A DNA stretch of 54,162 nucleotides. Source: an uncultured Selenomonadaceae bacterium. GTDB taxonomy: Bacteria; Bacillota; Negativicutes; Selenomonadales; Selenomonadaceae. Shown here in pieces: positions 25,171-33,538 of this stretch. The DNA lies in the NCBI GenBank assembly GCA_905234175.1, contig CAJOGX010000011.1:1-54162 (forward strand). Reading direction: 5' to 3'. Within the stretch, counting starts at the first letter, position 1. Each line of letters starts with the position of its first letter. The notes beneath the pieces were generated by a model. It saw only the letters and a list, made by a program, of their open reading frames with translations, had not been told where the DNA came from and did not search any database. The position numbers and the translations under genes were made by a program.

Positions 25171-27261
25171 TTAAAAGTCCTTTTTAAATTTCGCGCTGAC
25201 AGTCAGACCCTTGTGGTCGCCCATGACGCCGACGAGCGAAGTATCAATCAGAATTGGAGAATTTTTTGAAGGCTTGGTCTGCCAGCCGAGTTCGATAATG
25301 CCGTAGCTGCCCCTGAGGCTGGATTTTTTTGTGTCCATGCCCATATAAGTGCCGCGAGTTTCGCCGGTAAATTCGTGCACGAAGGCGATACCGGAATAAA
25401 AGCGTTTGTTGTCCTTGATAGTGCGGGTGAGGCGCGCGCCGAGTCTCATTCTGCCGCTGTTGACGCCGCTGAAGGTGTAAGTTTCGCCGGTAGAGACCTC
25501 AGCCGTCATGCCGGAAACGCGGTTGAGCGAGTAAACGCCGTAAGCGTCGAGGATACTTTCATTTGAAACGTTGTTGCGCCAGCCAACGCGGACGTGACCG
25601 GCGTAACAGGGCGCGGAGGAATCGTAGTACGCGTGGGTTGGGACGTTGTGCACGAGGAAGTTATCGCTGACGAAATTGGTCTGAATGCGGCCGTAGCGCG
25701 CGCTGGCTTCGTAGTACATGCCGCCGTAGTTCATCTGGCGGGCGATAATTCCGGCGGTAAAATATTTGGAGTTGCCGGAGCCCTTAGTGCCGTCTTCCAT
25801 CGTACTTTCGTAGTGGTCTTGTCCGTAGTCAGTGACGGGGCCGAAGACGAAGGCGCCGTGGCGGTTTTTGAGGTAGCGCGCCATGCCGACATTCAAGCCG
25901 CCGTTTTTACTTTTGAGGCTGGAGCCGTCGCCGGTTTTAATTTTCACGACGCTGCCGCCAATCCCCGCGAAGGGGTCAAAGCCGGTCGTCGGGACGCTGT
26001 TTAAATCCGTGCCGCCAGTTCCAGTTGTCATCTCAAAAGATTCTGGGAGCCATTCCATAAGGCGGTCGGTGCCGCTGTCCATGAGGCTGGCGGTATCGAC
26101 AACGGCGGAAGTCAGCGCTTTGGTCTGGTCTTTTAAACCGGTGCCAATACGCTCGCCGACGGTCGCCGTGTAAGCCGTGCCGTCAGCGTTCAAGCCAAGA
26201 TTCGCCAGTTCGTATTCGAGCGAAATGCCCTGCGCGATTGTGCCGTCGTTTTGAACGTCAGAAACAGTTATTCCGTTTTGATTCGTCAGCAGATTTATCG
26301 TGTCGCCAGTATGAATATTTCCGCCGAACGCGTTGAGGTTGACCGTAGTTTTACTCAAATCAGTGGCGCCGTCCGTCAAAGTCAAAATCGTGTCGCCGTT
26401 CTGCGTGTTTGAAGGCAGATAGAAATTCAAACTCTCGAAGCCGTAAATATTTTTAGTAGTAATGCCCTTCGTGAAAATGTTCAGCTTGTTGCCGGAAACT
26501 GCCGCGTCATTCATTCCCTTGCCGGCGTACAAGCTGGCGTTACTCAAATCGGGGCTGTCGAAAACATTCAGCGTGTTATCGCGCGCGTAACCGTTCGGTG
26601 CCCAGCCGCCGTAAACATCGCCATTAATAGTGCCGCCGGAAATATTCAGATTGTTTCCGATAGCATCACCACTGCTGTTCCCGTCATAAGAAGCCCGCCC
26701 GCCATAAGCAGTTCCGATTATCGTTCCGCCGAAAATATTCAGCGTATTATAATTTACGTTACCGTAATCTGAATAGCCGCCGCCAATTTCGTTTGTCACA
26801 GTTCCGCCAAACATATTGACTGTATTGTACAGGGCGTTTCCATAATGAGAGTGCCCACCATGGATTTCATTAGCAGTACCGCTGTAAAAATTAATTGTAT
26901 TGTACCTTGCGTGACCGTATCCCTGATACGCATATCCGCCGTCGATAAATAAGACGCCCGACACATCTCTGATATTCGCGACATTGTAATCAGCGTTGCC
27001 AACGCTCGTTGTGCCAACCAGAATATGCGTTGATTGCGTTGTATTCGATACATTCGCAGTATTGTTTGAAGCATCGCCGGTATCTGAATCGCCAGCGTTA
27101 ATCGGAGCGGCGGTAACCTCGGCATCACTTGTAATGGTGATTTCATTATCCGAAGACGAATTTCCATCCTCTTCCGCTGCGCTGACGGTGCCGCTGAAAA
27201 AAATCGCTGAAGTCGCGCAGTACGCCAAAATCCTGAGCGTTTTCTTTTTACTGAGATACAT
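25171..27261 (-). CDS. autotransporter (type V secretion) outer-membrane protein
   Basis: Signal peptide of about 30 residues (cleavage after TVSA), then a passenger of roughly 330 residues. The first 90 residues are Ser/Asn/Asp/Thr-rich. After that there are four or five imperfect repeats of about 25-30 residues built on N-x-(L/I/V)-N-(I/M/F)-x-GGT and G-x-(I/Y)-GG, as in a right-handed beta-helix. The C-terminal 280 residues look like a 12-stranded autotransporter barrel and end in Phe, the usual BamA signal. ATG 27261 follows GGGAGG by 7 bases. It is last in the secreted-protein operon and needs an outer membrane, supporting a diderm host. Confidence 0.9.
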   Translation of the reverse strand: MYLSKKKTLRILAYCATSAIFFSGTVSAAEEDGNSSSDNEITITSDAEVTAAPINAGDSDTGDASNNTANVSNTTQSTHILVGTTSVGNADYNVANIRDVSGVLFIDGGYAYQGYGHARYNTINFYSGTANEIHGGHSHYGNALYNTVNMFGGTVTNEIGGGYSDYGNVNYNTLNIFGGTIIGTAYGGRASYDGNSSGDAIGNNLNISGGTINGDVYGGWAPNGYARDNTLNVFDSPDLSNASLYAGKGMNDAAVSGNKLNIFTKGITTKNIYGFESLNFYLPSNTQNGDTILTLTDGATDLSKTTVNLNAFGGNIHTGDTINLLTNQNGITVSDVQNDGTIAQGISLEYELANLGLNADGTAYTATVGERIGTGLKDQTKALTSAVVDTASLMDSGTDRLMEWLPESFEMTTGTGGTDLNSVPTTGFDPFAGIGGSVVKIKTGDGSSLKSKNGGLNVGMARYLKNRHGAFVFGPVTDYGQDHYESTMEDGTKGSGNSKYFTAGIIARQMNYGGMYYEASARYGRIQTNFVSDNFLVHNVPTHAYYDSSAPCYAGHVRVGWRNNVSNESILDAYGVYSLNRVSGMTAEVSTGETYTFSGVNSGRMRLGARLTRTIKDNKRFYSGIAFVHEFTGETRGTYMGMDTKKSSLRGSYGIIELGWQTKPSKNSPILIDTSLVGVMGDHKGLTVSAKFKKDF

Positions 27262-27276
27262 TTTCAAGCCTCCCGA

Positions 27277-28170
27277 TTATTTCACGAAAACCACGGCGCA
27301 ACTTTCGAGCATGTGCGTTTTTTCGTTAGCAAGGAGAATGCGGTCGGCGTCCTCGACGGAAATGACGGCGTTGACTTTGTTGACGGAATTATTTCCGCCG
27401 CGCATTTCTACCGCGCAAACGATAAGCGGGGTGTTACCGGCGCGCTGCAAAGCAACTTCGTCACTGGTAGAACTGCTGTAGCTGACCATGCCGCGTTCGG
27501 TAATCAGCTCGGTGTTCAGATTTTCAATGCCGTAAATTGCGCGCCCGTTCGTGTCGTAAATCACCGGCGAAAAGGTCGGCTCGACGCCCAGCCCCGAAGC
27601 GTCCACGATAACGCCGGTGTAGCCCGCGCTTTGAACTTCCTGCACTTCCGCGCGATTAATGCTGGGCTGAGTGACCGGCGCGAAAGGCGTTGGATTTTCC
27701 GGCGCAATTTCTGGAATTATCGCCGAGGCAATGCTGGAGTTCCTGCCGAAAATCAGCACGCGCATTTTCACATAGTAGCCGCCGTCCTCAAGCGGGCGTT
27801 CCTCCACAATCTGCGCGCCGCGAATTACCCCGCTGATTTTGCGGTTAACCAAATCGTGCTCAATCATGAAATCTCTCATGACGGTATCCGAGTCGATACG
27901 AATTTCCTTAATCGTGCCGAGCAACGTGCGCTGCGCAGACATAATCGCCGCCTCGCGTGAAAGCGCCATGCCGCGCGGGTCTTTCGGCGCAATGCCCACC
28001 GCAACGACGCCAGGTTCCATCGCGTTTGTCCAGTCGGCGTAGCCTTCCTGCGAAACTTCGACGCTCACGCTGACGCTGGTCGCCGCCGCCAGTGCCGGTA
28101 CGCCGCCGCTGAAAATTATCGCGCTGGACAGTACTGCGCCCGCCAGAAATTTTTTGTTACTGAATTGCAT
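27277..28170 (-). CDS. LPP20-like exported protein
   Basis: 297 residues with a typical signal peptide (cleavage after PALAA) and no lipobox Cys. The region with LSREAAIMSAQRTLLGTIKEIRID followed by GVIRGAQIVEERPLEDGGYYVKMRV matches the LPP20/FlgP-type fold, in which an N-terminal repeat-prone helix packs on a small sheet. A second domain (VIVDASGLGVEPTFSPVIYD) also occurs in LPP20-type proteins. In Vibrio, FlgP of this family forms an outer-membrane ring with FlgO and FlgT. Here it is in one operon with FlgT-like and CsgG/TolB-N-like genes. Family assignment is by pattern and moderately sure. Confidence 0.72.
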   Translation of the reverse strand: MQFSNKKFLAGAVLSSAIIFSGGVPALAAATSVSVSVEVSQEGYADWTNAMEPGVVAVGIAPKDPRGMALSREAAIMSAQRTLLGTIKEIRIDSDTVMRDFMIEHDLVNRKISGVIRGAQIVEERPLEDGGYYVKMRVLIFGRNSSIASAIIPEIAPENPTPFAPVTQPSINRAEVQEVQSAGYTGVIVDASGLGVEPTFSPVIYDTNGRAIYGIENLNTELITERGMVSYSSSTSDEVALQRAGNTPLIVCAVEMRGGNNSVNKVNAVISVEDADRILLANEKTHMLESCAVVFVK

Positions 28171-28189
28171 TTTAATCCGCCTCCAACAA

Positions 28190-28221
28190 GGCGCGCACTC
28201 CCGCGAAAGAAAGAGCGCGCC
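28190..28221 (-). other. intercistronic hairpin in the secreted-protein operon
   Basis: Perfect 7-bp inverted repeat GGCGCGC/GCGCGCC with an 18-base loop, located between the C39/ricin gene and the LPP20-like gene. There is no T-run, so it is more likely an RNA-stability or processing hairpin than a terminator. Confidence 0.5.
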
Positions 28222-28249
28222 CTAAATCAATATTTTGCGTCCAGTAAAA

Positions 28250-29476
28250 TCAATAAACTATACCGCGCAACCCGCGATTGTACTTGTTGAAAAACTGCTG
28301 TAAATTATCGAAAGGATTCATCGGGTCATTTATCTGGAAATCGGCGGCGTTGAAATTCGTGGTGGAATTGCCGGTGTAACCTTTGACAACAACCCAATGC
28401 TGATTATCGCCGTCTCTGTATGCGCCAACAATTACAGGTCTGCCAGCCTTGAGCTGATTGTAAATTTTTCCCAGCCAGGTATTATTCGGCGCTGGGCGCT
28501 CGTTGACAATTTCAGTCGTAAAGCCCAAATTTCTCACGCTACTCCAAATAACGCTGTTGCCGTCAAATTTAAGAGCGTCGCGCATTTGTATAGGAGTAAT
28601 ATTCGCGTGCTGGTGATAGTTGTAAACCATTGCCAGAGAAGTAATTGTGCAGCCGCGAGCAGCGATTGTTCTCGTGCGAATCGGTTCATTTCCCCAGCGC
28701 GAATCGTTTTGTTTGAGCAAACCCACATTGAGGCTAATTTGAGTACTGCCGCTGTTACCATTGTTAGCGGGATCATTTACGCGTTCGAGCGTCCATTTCT
28801 GCCAGTTGACGTTTTCGCTGTTCCAAAGCTGGAGGTTCGTGCCGTTGCCGCTGCCGGCGCCCGCGCAGTCAAAATTCATAGCGTTGCCGGCCTTCGAGAA
28901 AATATGGAAGGAATTGTTCCCGCCGCTGACGAGCCGGAAAAGCTGCGAATCGGAGCCATTCCAGTTGCTTGTGTACAGATTCGCGCCAGCTCCGCTGCCG
29001 TCCGCCGTGACGAAAAGCCGGTTGCCGTAGCCGGACTGAAGAGAGAAGTAACCGCCGCCGCGATTCTGCAGGTAAAATTTCTGCTGGTCGCAGTCGATAT
29101 TGTCCCAAAGATGAATGTTGTTGCCGCTGCCGTATTGATTACCGAGCGCGTCTGCCGAATGTCCAGGGTCGTGCACTGGCTTGATTCTGTACCAGCCGTC
29201 GCCAATCGTCTCGGTGAAGACGCCCTTTGAAACCCAGCGGTCTTTCGTACCGTTGCGAACGGGGTAGCGGACGTAGTACGCCGTGCCGCGTTCCTCGAAA
29301 ACAATCAGCCTGTCACCGGCGTCAACGCGCTCATTACCGTTGCGGTTGCGAAGTTCCGGATCTGTGTACGCCGGTACGGTATTATCAGCCGTTCGCTCGT
29401 ACGCCGCGAAAGCCGCCGCCGAAATCACCAGCGTAAAAATAAACGCCAGCGCGACGAAAAATTTACCTTTCAGCAT
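28250..29476 (-). CDS. secreted C39-like cysteine peptidase with ricin-B lectin and SH3-like domains
   Basis: Domain order: signal peptide (about 1-24); an SH3-like region (about 30-95). Next is a ricin-type beta-trefoil (about 100-235) with three QxW/F-type repeats (DQQKFYL, DSQLFRL, NWQKWTL). Last is a C39_2-type papain-like peptidase (about 250-408). Its probable nucleophile is Cys in RGCTITSLAM, and the His is in QHWVVVKGY, with INDP supplying the third position. The lectin should bind sugar, perhaps on cell walls or host glycans, and present the peptidase. It is encoded between the CHAP-like gene and the LPP20-like gene. Confidence 0.85.
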   Translation of the reverse strand: MLKGKFFVALAFIFTLVISAAAFAAYERTADNTVPAYTDPELRNRNGNERVDAGDRLIVFEERGTAYYVRYPVRNGTKDRWVSKGVFTETIGDGWYRIKPVHDPGHSADALGNQYGSGNNIHLWDNIDCDQQKFYLQNRGGGYFSLQSGYGNRLFVTADGSGAGANLYTSNWNGSDSQLFRLVSGGNNSFHIFSKAGNAMNFDCAGAGSGNGTNLQLWNSENVNWQKWTLERVNDPANNGNSGSTQISLNVGLLKQNDSRWGNEPIRTRTIAARGCTITSLAMVYNYHQHANITPIQMRDALKFDGNSVIWSSVRNLGFTTEIVNERPAPNNTWLGKIYNQLKAGRPVIVGAYRDGDNQHWVVVKGYTGNSTTNFNAADFQINDPMNPFDNLQQFFNKYNRGLRGIVY

Positions 29477-29498
29477 GAAAAATCTCTCCTTTCAAAAA

Positions 29499-30110
29499 TT
29501 ACTTGCTGGGATAATTATCCGGCTCGTAAACCGTGAACCCCTTGTTTCGGTCCGCCAAATCCGCCCAGCTGTAGAAATTCACCTGAATCGTCTTTTTGCC
29601 GTCGGCGTTCGCCTCGTAGAAAGCACAACCGCTGCCGTCGCTGGCGGCGTAAAAGAAAATCGCCGTGTGCGGCTTAGGAGCATTTTTCTTGCTGTTCAAT
29701 TTGTAACGGCGCCCCATCTGAATTATTGCGCCAGGCTTGACTTCCCAGAACAGATTCCTGACAGCGTTGCTATCGCCCGCGCCAAAATCGTACAGCTGTC
29801 CGACGACATGCGAGCCAGGATAAGACTCTGCGCCGTAGTTGTTGTAGGTGTAACTGGAAAGCCCAGGGAGCCCGAACAGGCGATTGTAAACCTTATTGGC
29901 GAAACCGCGACATTCGCCGCCGCCGTTGTACTTCGTGCCCTCAATGAAACCGTCGGCTCTCTTGCTAAGATTGAGAATATCCATCATGTTCAAAATGCTG
30001 GCGCCCTCCGGCATGTGCATACTCACCGCTTCCGCGCGAGACTTCATACCGCCAAGAGCAACCACCAGCGTCAGAACGAACGCCAGCGCAATTAAAATTT
30101 TGTTCTTCAT
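29499..30110 (-). CDS. secreted CHAP-like amidase/peptidase
   Basis: About 203 residues with a signal peptide. The central motif GGECRGFANKVYNRLFG supplies a nucleophile Cys in the arrangement seen in CHAP and NlpC/P60 enzymes. PKPHTAIFFYA carries the His, and FYEANADG the third polar residue, with the usual PGAIIQMG strand between. Such enzymes cut peptidoglycan peptides or act on other exported substrates. ATG 30110 follows AGGAG by 9 bases. It is followed by the ricin-B/C39 gene. Confidence 0.78.
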   Translation of the reverse strand: MKNKILIALAFVLTLVVALGGMKSRAEAVSMHMPEGASILNMMDILNLSKRADGFIEGTKYNGGGECRGFANKVYNRLFGLPGLSSYTYNNYGAESYPGSHVVGQLYDFGAGDSNAVRNLFWEVKPGAIIQMGRRYKLNSKKNAPKPHTAIFFYAASDGSGCAFYEANADGKKTIQVNFYSWADLADRNKGFTVYEPDNYPSK

Positions 30111-30134
30111 AAACAATCACTCCTTCAAAAAAAT

Positions 30135-30161
30135 TTACGCGGCAAAAATTTTCTCAAGCAT
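30135..30161 (-). CDS. eight-codon reading frame with strong ribosome site
   Basis: Minus strand: TAAGGAGGTGG, a 4-base gap, then ATG and a frame coding MLEKIFAA before TAA. It lies between the SH3-protein stop (30175) and the CHAP-like gene. The ribosome site is one of the best in the operon, yet the product is too short for a signal peptide. It could be a translated spacer, a tiny leader that couples ribosomes to the next gene, or the relic of a lost gene. Confidence 0.35.
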   Translation of the reverse strand: MLEKIFAA

Positions 30162-30174
30162 AGGCACCACCTCC

Positions 30175-30771
30175 TTACTTTTCGTCGTCGTAAACCTCGG
30201 CGGCGTCAGAAAAATCGTCAGCGGCGGGACTGTCAACGTAGTCGTCCAGCGTCGGCGGAAAATCGCTGGAAGTCGAGCCGGAATTTTTTTCCAGCGCGCT
30301 CTTATCAACCCAGCCCATGCGAAAATATCCGCCGTCCGCCAGAAAAATAATCTTCGTCCTGTTGCCGCGCTCCGCCACAACAATCAAATCTTCGCCGCTG
30401 GCAACCTTGCCGACGTAGTTCATCGAAGTGCGCGTGCGGTAAGCCTCCACGTCGTACGTCGCGCGGTCGGTATAGTTTTCAAAATCCGCGTAGCCCTGCA
30501 GTTCGCTCATTCTGAACCAGCGGTAGACGCGGCGTTTTTTATTTGCAACCTTGTAGCTGCCGTAAGCCCAGCCGTCCTCACGAATATTTTTAACCATCAC
30601 CAGACTCGTACCGGCGGGAATGCTGCCTTTCTTAGCGCCGTCCGGCGACTCGTAAACTGCAACCGGCGTTTCCGCGTAGGTTAAAAGCGGCAACTTTTCC
30701 GGCTCGAACTTCGCCTCCGCCGACGAAAAAATCAGCGCGAAAGTTACCGCCGCCGCTAAAAATTTTTTCAC
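30175..30771 (-). CDS. secreted protein with two bacterial SH3-like domains
   Basis: Signal peptide (cleavage after AEA), then two SH3b-like units: PVAVYESPDGAKKGSIPAGTSLVMV and a second around RTRTSMNYVGKVASGEDLIVVAE. Each is closed by W/F-rich strands (YRWFRMSEL and FRMGWVDKSAL). The C-terminal 35 residues are acidic and disordered. SH3b domains usually bind cell-wall peptides. GTG 30771 is preferred because GAGGTGG lies 6 bases upstream; ATG 30789, which overlaps the previous stop, is the alternative. Confidence 0.72.
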   Translation of the reverse strand: MKKFLAAAVTFALIFSSAEAKFEPEKLPLLTYAETPVAVYESPDGAKKGSIPAGTSLVMVKNIREDGWAYGSYKVANKKRRVYRWFRMSELQGYADFENYTDRATYDVEAYRTRTSMNYVGKVASGEDLIVVAERGNRTKIIFLADGGYFRMGWVDKSALEKNSGSTSSDFPPTLDDYVDSPAADDFSDAAEVYDDEK

Positions 30772-30781
30772 TCGAACCACC

Positions 30782-31420
30782 TCAGTCATCTTCCTCAGCC
30801 AGATTCGGGAGCTGCGAAATCATGTCGTCAACCACTGCATAAGCCGCCTTCTGAATCGCGTTGTGGACGCTGACCTGGGGAATTTTTTTATTGCCGACAG
30901 TTATGAAGCCCGCGCCGTCTTTGCCAACTTTCACGCGCGAACTTTTTGACGTGCCCTCGCCGCGCGCAACAATCAGCCTGCCGGTTTTCGCGTACATCAT
31001 GTCGACAATCAGAATCGCGCGGACGGTATGAACATTCGCGCCGCTCGAAACAATTTCAATCTTCATGGTGTCGCCGTTGACGCCGTTAATCGTGCCGTAA
31101 ACCACGTAGTCGACGTTCAGCACCGCCGCAATTTTCCGCGCCATGCTCGGCGAAATTATTCCCGAAGTCTGAATCTTAGCGGCGGCTATCTGCTCCGCAA
31201 CGTGATCCTGCGCCTGCACTGAAAACTTTCCGCTCTCCTGCAGCGCCTGCGTCAGATATTCCGCCGCCATTGCGCCCAGATTTTCCGAAGCGAACCCGCG
31301 GGTTATCGCTCCGCCGTACTGCCCCAAATCCATGACCGCCACGCGAATTTTTTCCTCCGCGAACGCCCTGCCGCTCAGCACCGACAAAATCAGCGCGACC
31401 ACTAAAAATATTTTTGCCAT
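30782..31420 (-). CDS. CsgG/TolB-N-like exported protein (A)
   Basis: About 212 residues with signal peptide (cleavage after AFA) and a CsgG-type alpha/beta domain: IRVAVMDLGQYGG, LTQALQESGKFSVQAQDHV, KIAAVLNVDYVVYGTINGV, then a VDMMYAKTGRLIVARGEG strand pair and a long C-terminal helix. Real CsgG is a lipoprotein pore; this protein has no lipobox Cys, so it is more likely periplasmic. Start 31420 is set by AGAGG 7 bases upstream. Its start lies two bases after the stop of the preceding gene. Confidence 0.75.
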   Translation of the reverse strand: MAKIFLVVALILSVLSGRAFAEEKIRVAVMDLGQYGGAITRGFASENLGAMAAEYLTQALQESGKFSVQAQDHVAEQIAAAKIQTSGIISPSMARKIAAVLNVDYVVYGTINGVNGDTMKIEIVSSGANVHTVRAILIVDMMYAKTGRLIVARGEGTSKSSRVKVGKDGAGFITVGNKKIPQVSVHNAIQKAAYAVVDDMISQLPNLAEEDD

Positions 31421-31422
31421 GC

Positions 31423-31914
31423 TCAATCCTCTTTCAGCACAATTTTCCCAGAATCAATCGCCCTGAAAAATTTCTTCATGACCTTGCCCGTCAGCCTGTA
31501 AACCGCGTCGCGCCAGTTTTTTTCCGTAGCCTTCTTCGCGCTGAAATTTTTATCCGCCTCGCCGCTCCAAATCACAGCGCTATCCTGAACGAAGTCGACG
31601 CGGTGCGTGATTTTGAATTTGTCCGCGCGACCGGCGGGCTCAATCTCCAGCTGGCTGACGACGATATAATTTGCAACAAGCGGCTTAAGCTCAGCGTATT
31701 CCGGAAAATTTTTTCTGAACTCGTCAAACTCCGCGTTATTCAAAATCAAATTAAATTTGTCGCTGCCGGATAATTTTTCCTGAACAAACTCCGCCGCCAG
31801 TTCGCTGAACTCCGACGCGCCAGCTGCCACGACCATCACGCGCGGCTGAGCGAAGGCGACCGAACTGAAAATCTCGACGCTGAAAATTATCGCCACGACC
31901 AAAATTTTTAGCAT
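31423..31914 (-). CDS. small exported protein, TolB-N-like (unassigned)
   Basis: 163 residues with signal peptide (cleavage after AFA). The mature part (RVMVVAAGASEFSELAAEFVQEKLSGSDKFNLIL, then LVANYIVVSQLEIEP) has the strand-helix pattern of the CsgG/TolB-N fold, shortened. I do not recognise a named family. The gene lies between two CsgG-like genes with gaps of 9 and 2 bases, suggesting diverged duplicates that work together. Confidence 0.65.
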   Translation of the reverse strand: MLKILVVAIIFSVEIFSSVAFAQPRVMVVAAGASEFSELAAEFVQEKLSGSDKFNLILNNAEFDEFRKNFPEYAELKPLVANYIVVSQLEIEPAGRADKFKITHRVDFVQDSAVIWSGEADKNFSAKKATEKNWRDAVYRLTGKVMKKFFRAIDSGKIVLKED

Positions 31915-31923
31915 GGACTCACC

Positions 31924-32754
31924 TCATTTTAAGAAAAGTTTGTTAGACTCCAAATCAGCAATCAGCGCGCTGACAATTTTGTCCGCCGCCTTATCCATAG
32001 CTTTCGTGTAGAGTTTGTCGCTCAGATTCGAGTGCCCGAAAGTCACCACGCCAATGGTAATCTGCGACTGCTCGCCAATGCCAAGGACGCGCCTGCTCCA
32101 GACAACTTCGCCAGTCGCCGCCTTAATCAGCCGAATGTCGCACTGCACGCCAATTCCCAGAAATTTTATGTTGACGGCGGTCAGACTGCTCAGAAATCCC
32201 ATGGAGCCGGTGATAAGATTCGCAGCCTGCGAACTCGCCGCAATCGCCACGTTGTTGACGACGTTCGCGATAACTTCCAAATCCTCGTTCATCCAGGCGC
32301 CGGTGCCAAGGTTGACAATCGTGCCCTGAATCAGATACTCGGCGTTGTCAATCGCGCCAATCTCAGCGGTAATTTCCGGCGTGACGATTTGCCCGACCTG
32401 CGCCGTAGCAATGGTCTGCGCCTTGCGTTCGTCGAAGCCCGTGCCCTCGAAAAGCGCGTTGTAATTTCCGCTGGCAATGGCGGCGTCGAATTTCGTCAGC
32501 TCGTCAACTTTTTCGTCGTACAGCCGCGCCTCTATGTCCACGTCCAGCGGCTCGGTACCGTACAGGTTAAACTTTCCGCTCTTTGAAAGTTTCTCCCAGA
32601 CAAGCCGCGAAAGATTGTCAGCGGTATCCATCGAATCGAAGCGCGTATCGTCCGTGAATTTCAGCAGCGCGCAGCTCGGATTTTTCGCCGCCGAAACCAA
32701 ACTCGCCGGAACTAAAATTGCCAGCGCCAACAACGTCACCAAAAATTTTTTCAC
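31924..32754 (-). CDS. CsgG/TolB-N-like exported protein (B)
   Basis: 276 residues, signal peptide ending near VSAA. The opening CALLKFTDDTRFDS and LVWEKLSKSGKFNLYG are CsgG/TolB-N-like. After an insertion of about 50 residues the fold resumes with IDNAEYLIQGTIVNLGTG, IKFLGIGVQCDIRLIKAATGEVVWSRRVLG and a C-terminal helix. A hydrophobic internal region (NNVAIAASSQAANLITGSMGFLSSL) could be a membrane-inserting loop as in CsgG, but there is no lipid anchor site. The partner is unknown. Confidence 0.72.
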   Translation of the reverse strand: MKKFLVTLLALAILVPASLVSAAKNPSCALLKFTDDTRFDSMDTADNLSRLVWEKLSKSGKFNLYGTEPLDVDIEARLYDEKVDELTKFDAAIASGNYNALFEGTGFDERKAQTIATAQVGQIVTPEITAEIGAIDNAEYLIQGTIVNLGTGAWMNEDLEVIANVVNNVAIAASSQAANLITGSMGFLSSLTAVNIKFLGIGVQCDIRLIKAATGEVVWSRRVLGIGEQSQITIGVVTFGHSNLSDKLYTKAMDKAADKIVSALIADLESNKLFLK

Positions 32755-32767
32755 AGCCGTTGCCTCC

Positions 32768-33538
32768 TCAGCGCCTTGTAACGTCCTTGAGCTCGGCGGG
32801 CAGTTTCAGCAGGGATTTTTCTGGCGTCGCGCTGAACTCGCTGATTTTGAGAATGCACTTGCGGCCCTCAATTTTGCCGTCAGATTTTTTGTGGTAGGAC
32901 GCGGCGGCGATTTTGACGAGCTTACCGGAGTCGAAGTAGTAGCGCACGACATCGGTGACGCCGCCGGAATCCGCGCGAAAATCTTCGTAGTCGAGCCCGC
33001 TGGCGATTTTACCGGCGGCGATAAATTTGTAATTGAACTGCGCGGCGCTCTTCATTTCGTTGGGCAGAATCGCGTTAAGGAGGTGAGTCATGTCAGCGTC
33101 GCCGAAACTTTTGCCCTCCAGAATTTCCGCGAGATAATTTTTATCGTTGGCAACGACGCGGTTTTTGCGCTCGCCGACGTATTCCCATTTGCCGCGCTTT
33201 TTGTACTTCGTGAAGAAAAAATCTTCGCCGCCCCTCGAAAGTCTGCACATGAAAAAATCGTCGCTGCCGACTTCCTCGTAGCGGTCGCCGCCGTCCGCCG
33301 TAATTACGCCAAACTTCGGGCGGTTGACAAGATATTCATTTTCCTCGACAGCCAGCCCGCTCTTGCCGTAGAGTTCCACGCGGTCTTTGTTGGTAACGCG
33401 CGGCGCCGGAGTGAGATTTTCGTAGCGAATCGTGTAGGAATTTCCCAACAGAATTTCTCGGTACGCGTCAATTTTCGCCGCCTCAGCGCGGGCAAGGGTA
33501 AAAAAAATCAGCGCGCCGACGATTAGAAATTTTTTCAT
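32768..33538 (-). CDS. exported protein of unknown function (family X, copy 2)
   Basis: 256 residues with signal peptide (cleavage after AEA), predicted mostly beta. Segments such as LLGNSYTIRYENLTPAPRV, DRYEEVGSDDFF and YYFDSGKLVKIAAASY resemble, in order and spacing, parts of the preceding gene's product (FRSGNFYLEYDDKW, EVLYRDGRFYHFV, MLYRDGQIFRAESYIL). I infer that the two are distant paralogues. Its start overlaps the previous gene's stop by four bases (ATGA). Confidence 0.68.
   Translation of the reverse strand: MKKFLIVGALIFFTLARAEAAKIDAYREILLGNSYTIRYENLTPAPRVTNKDRVELYGKSGLAVEENEYLVNRPKFGVITADGGDRYEEVGSDDFFMCRLSRGGEDFFFTKYKKRGKWEYVGERKNRVVANDKNYLAEILEGKSFGDADMTHLLNAILPNEMKSAAQFNYKFIAAGKIASGLDYEDFRADSGGVTDVVRYYFDSGKLVKIAAASYHKKSDGKIEGRKCILKISEFSATPEKSLLKLPAELKDVTRR

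Noticed and set aside
26540-27000. passenger repeats as a CRISPR or tandem DNA repeat
   Set aside because: The periodicity is in the protein (beta-helix units in the autotransporter); the DNA units are not identical and have no spacer pattern.
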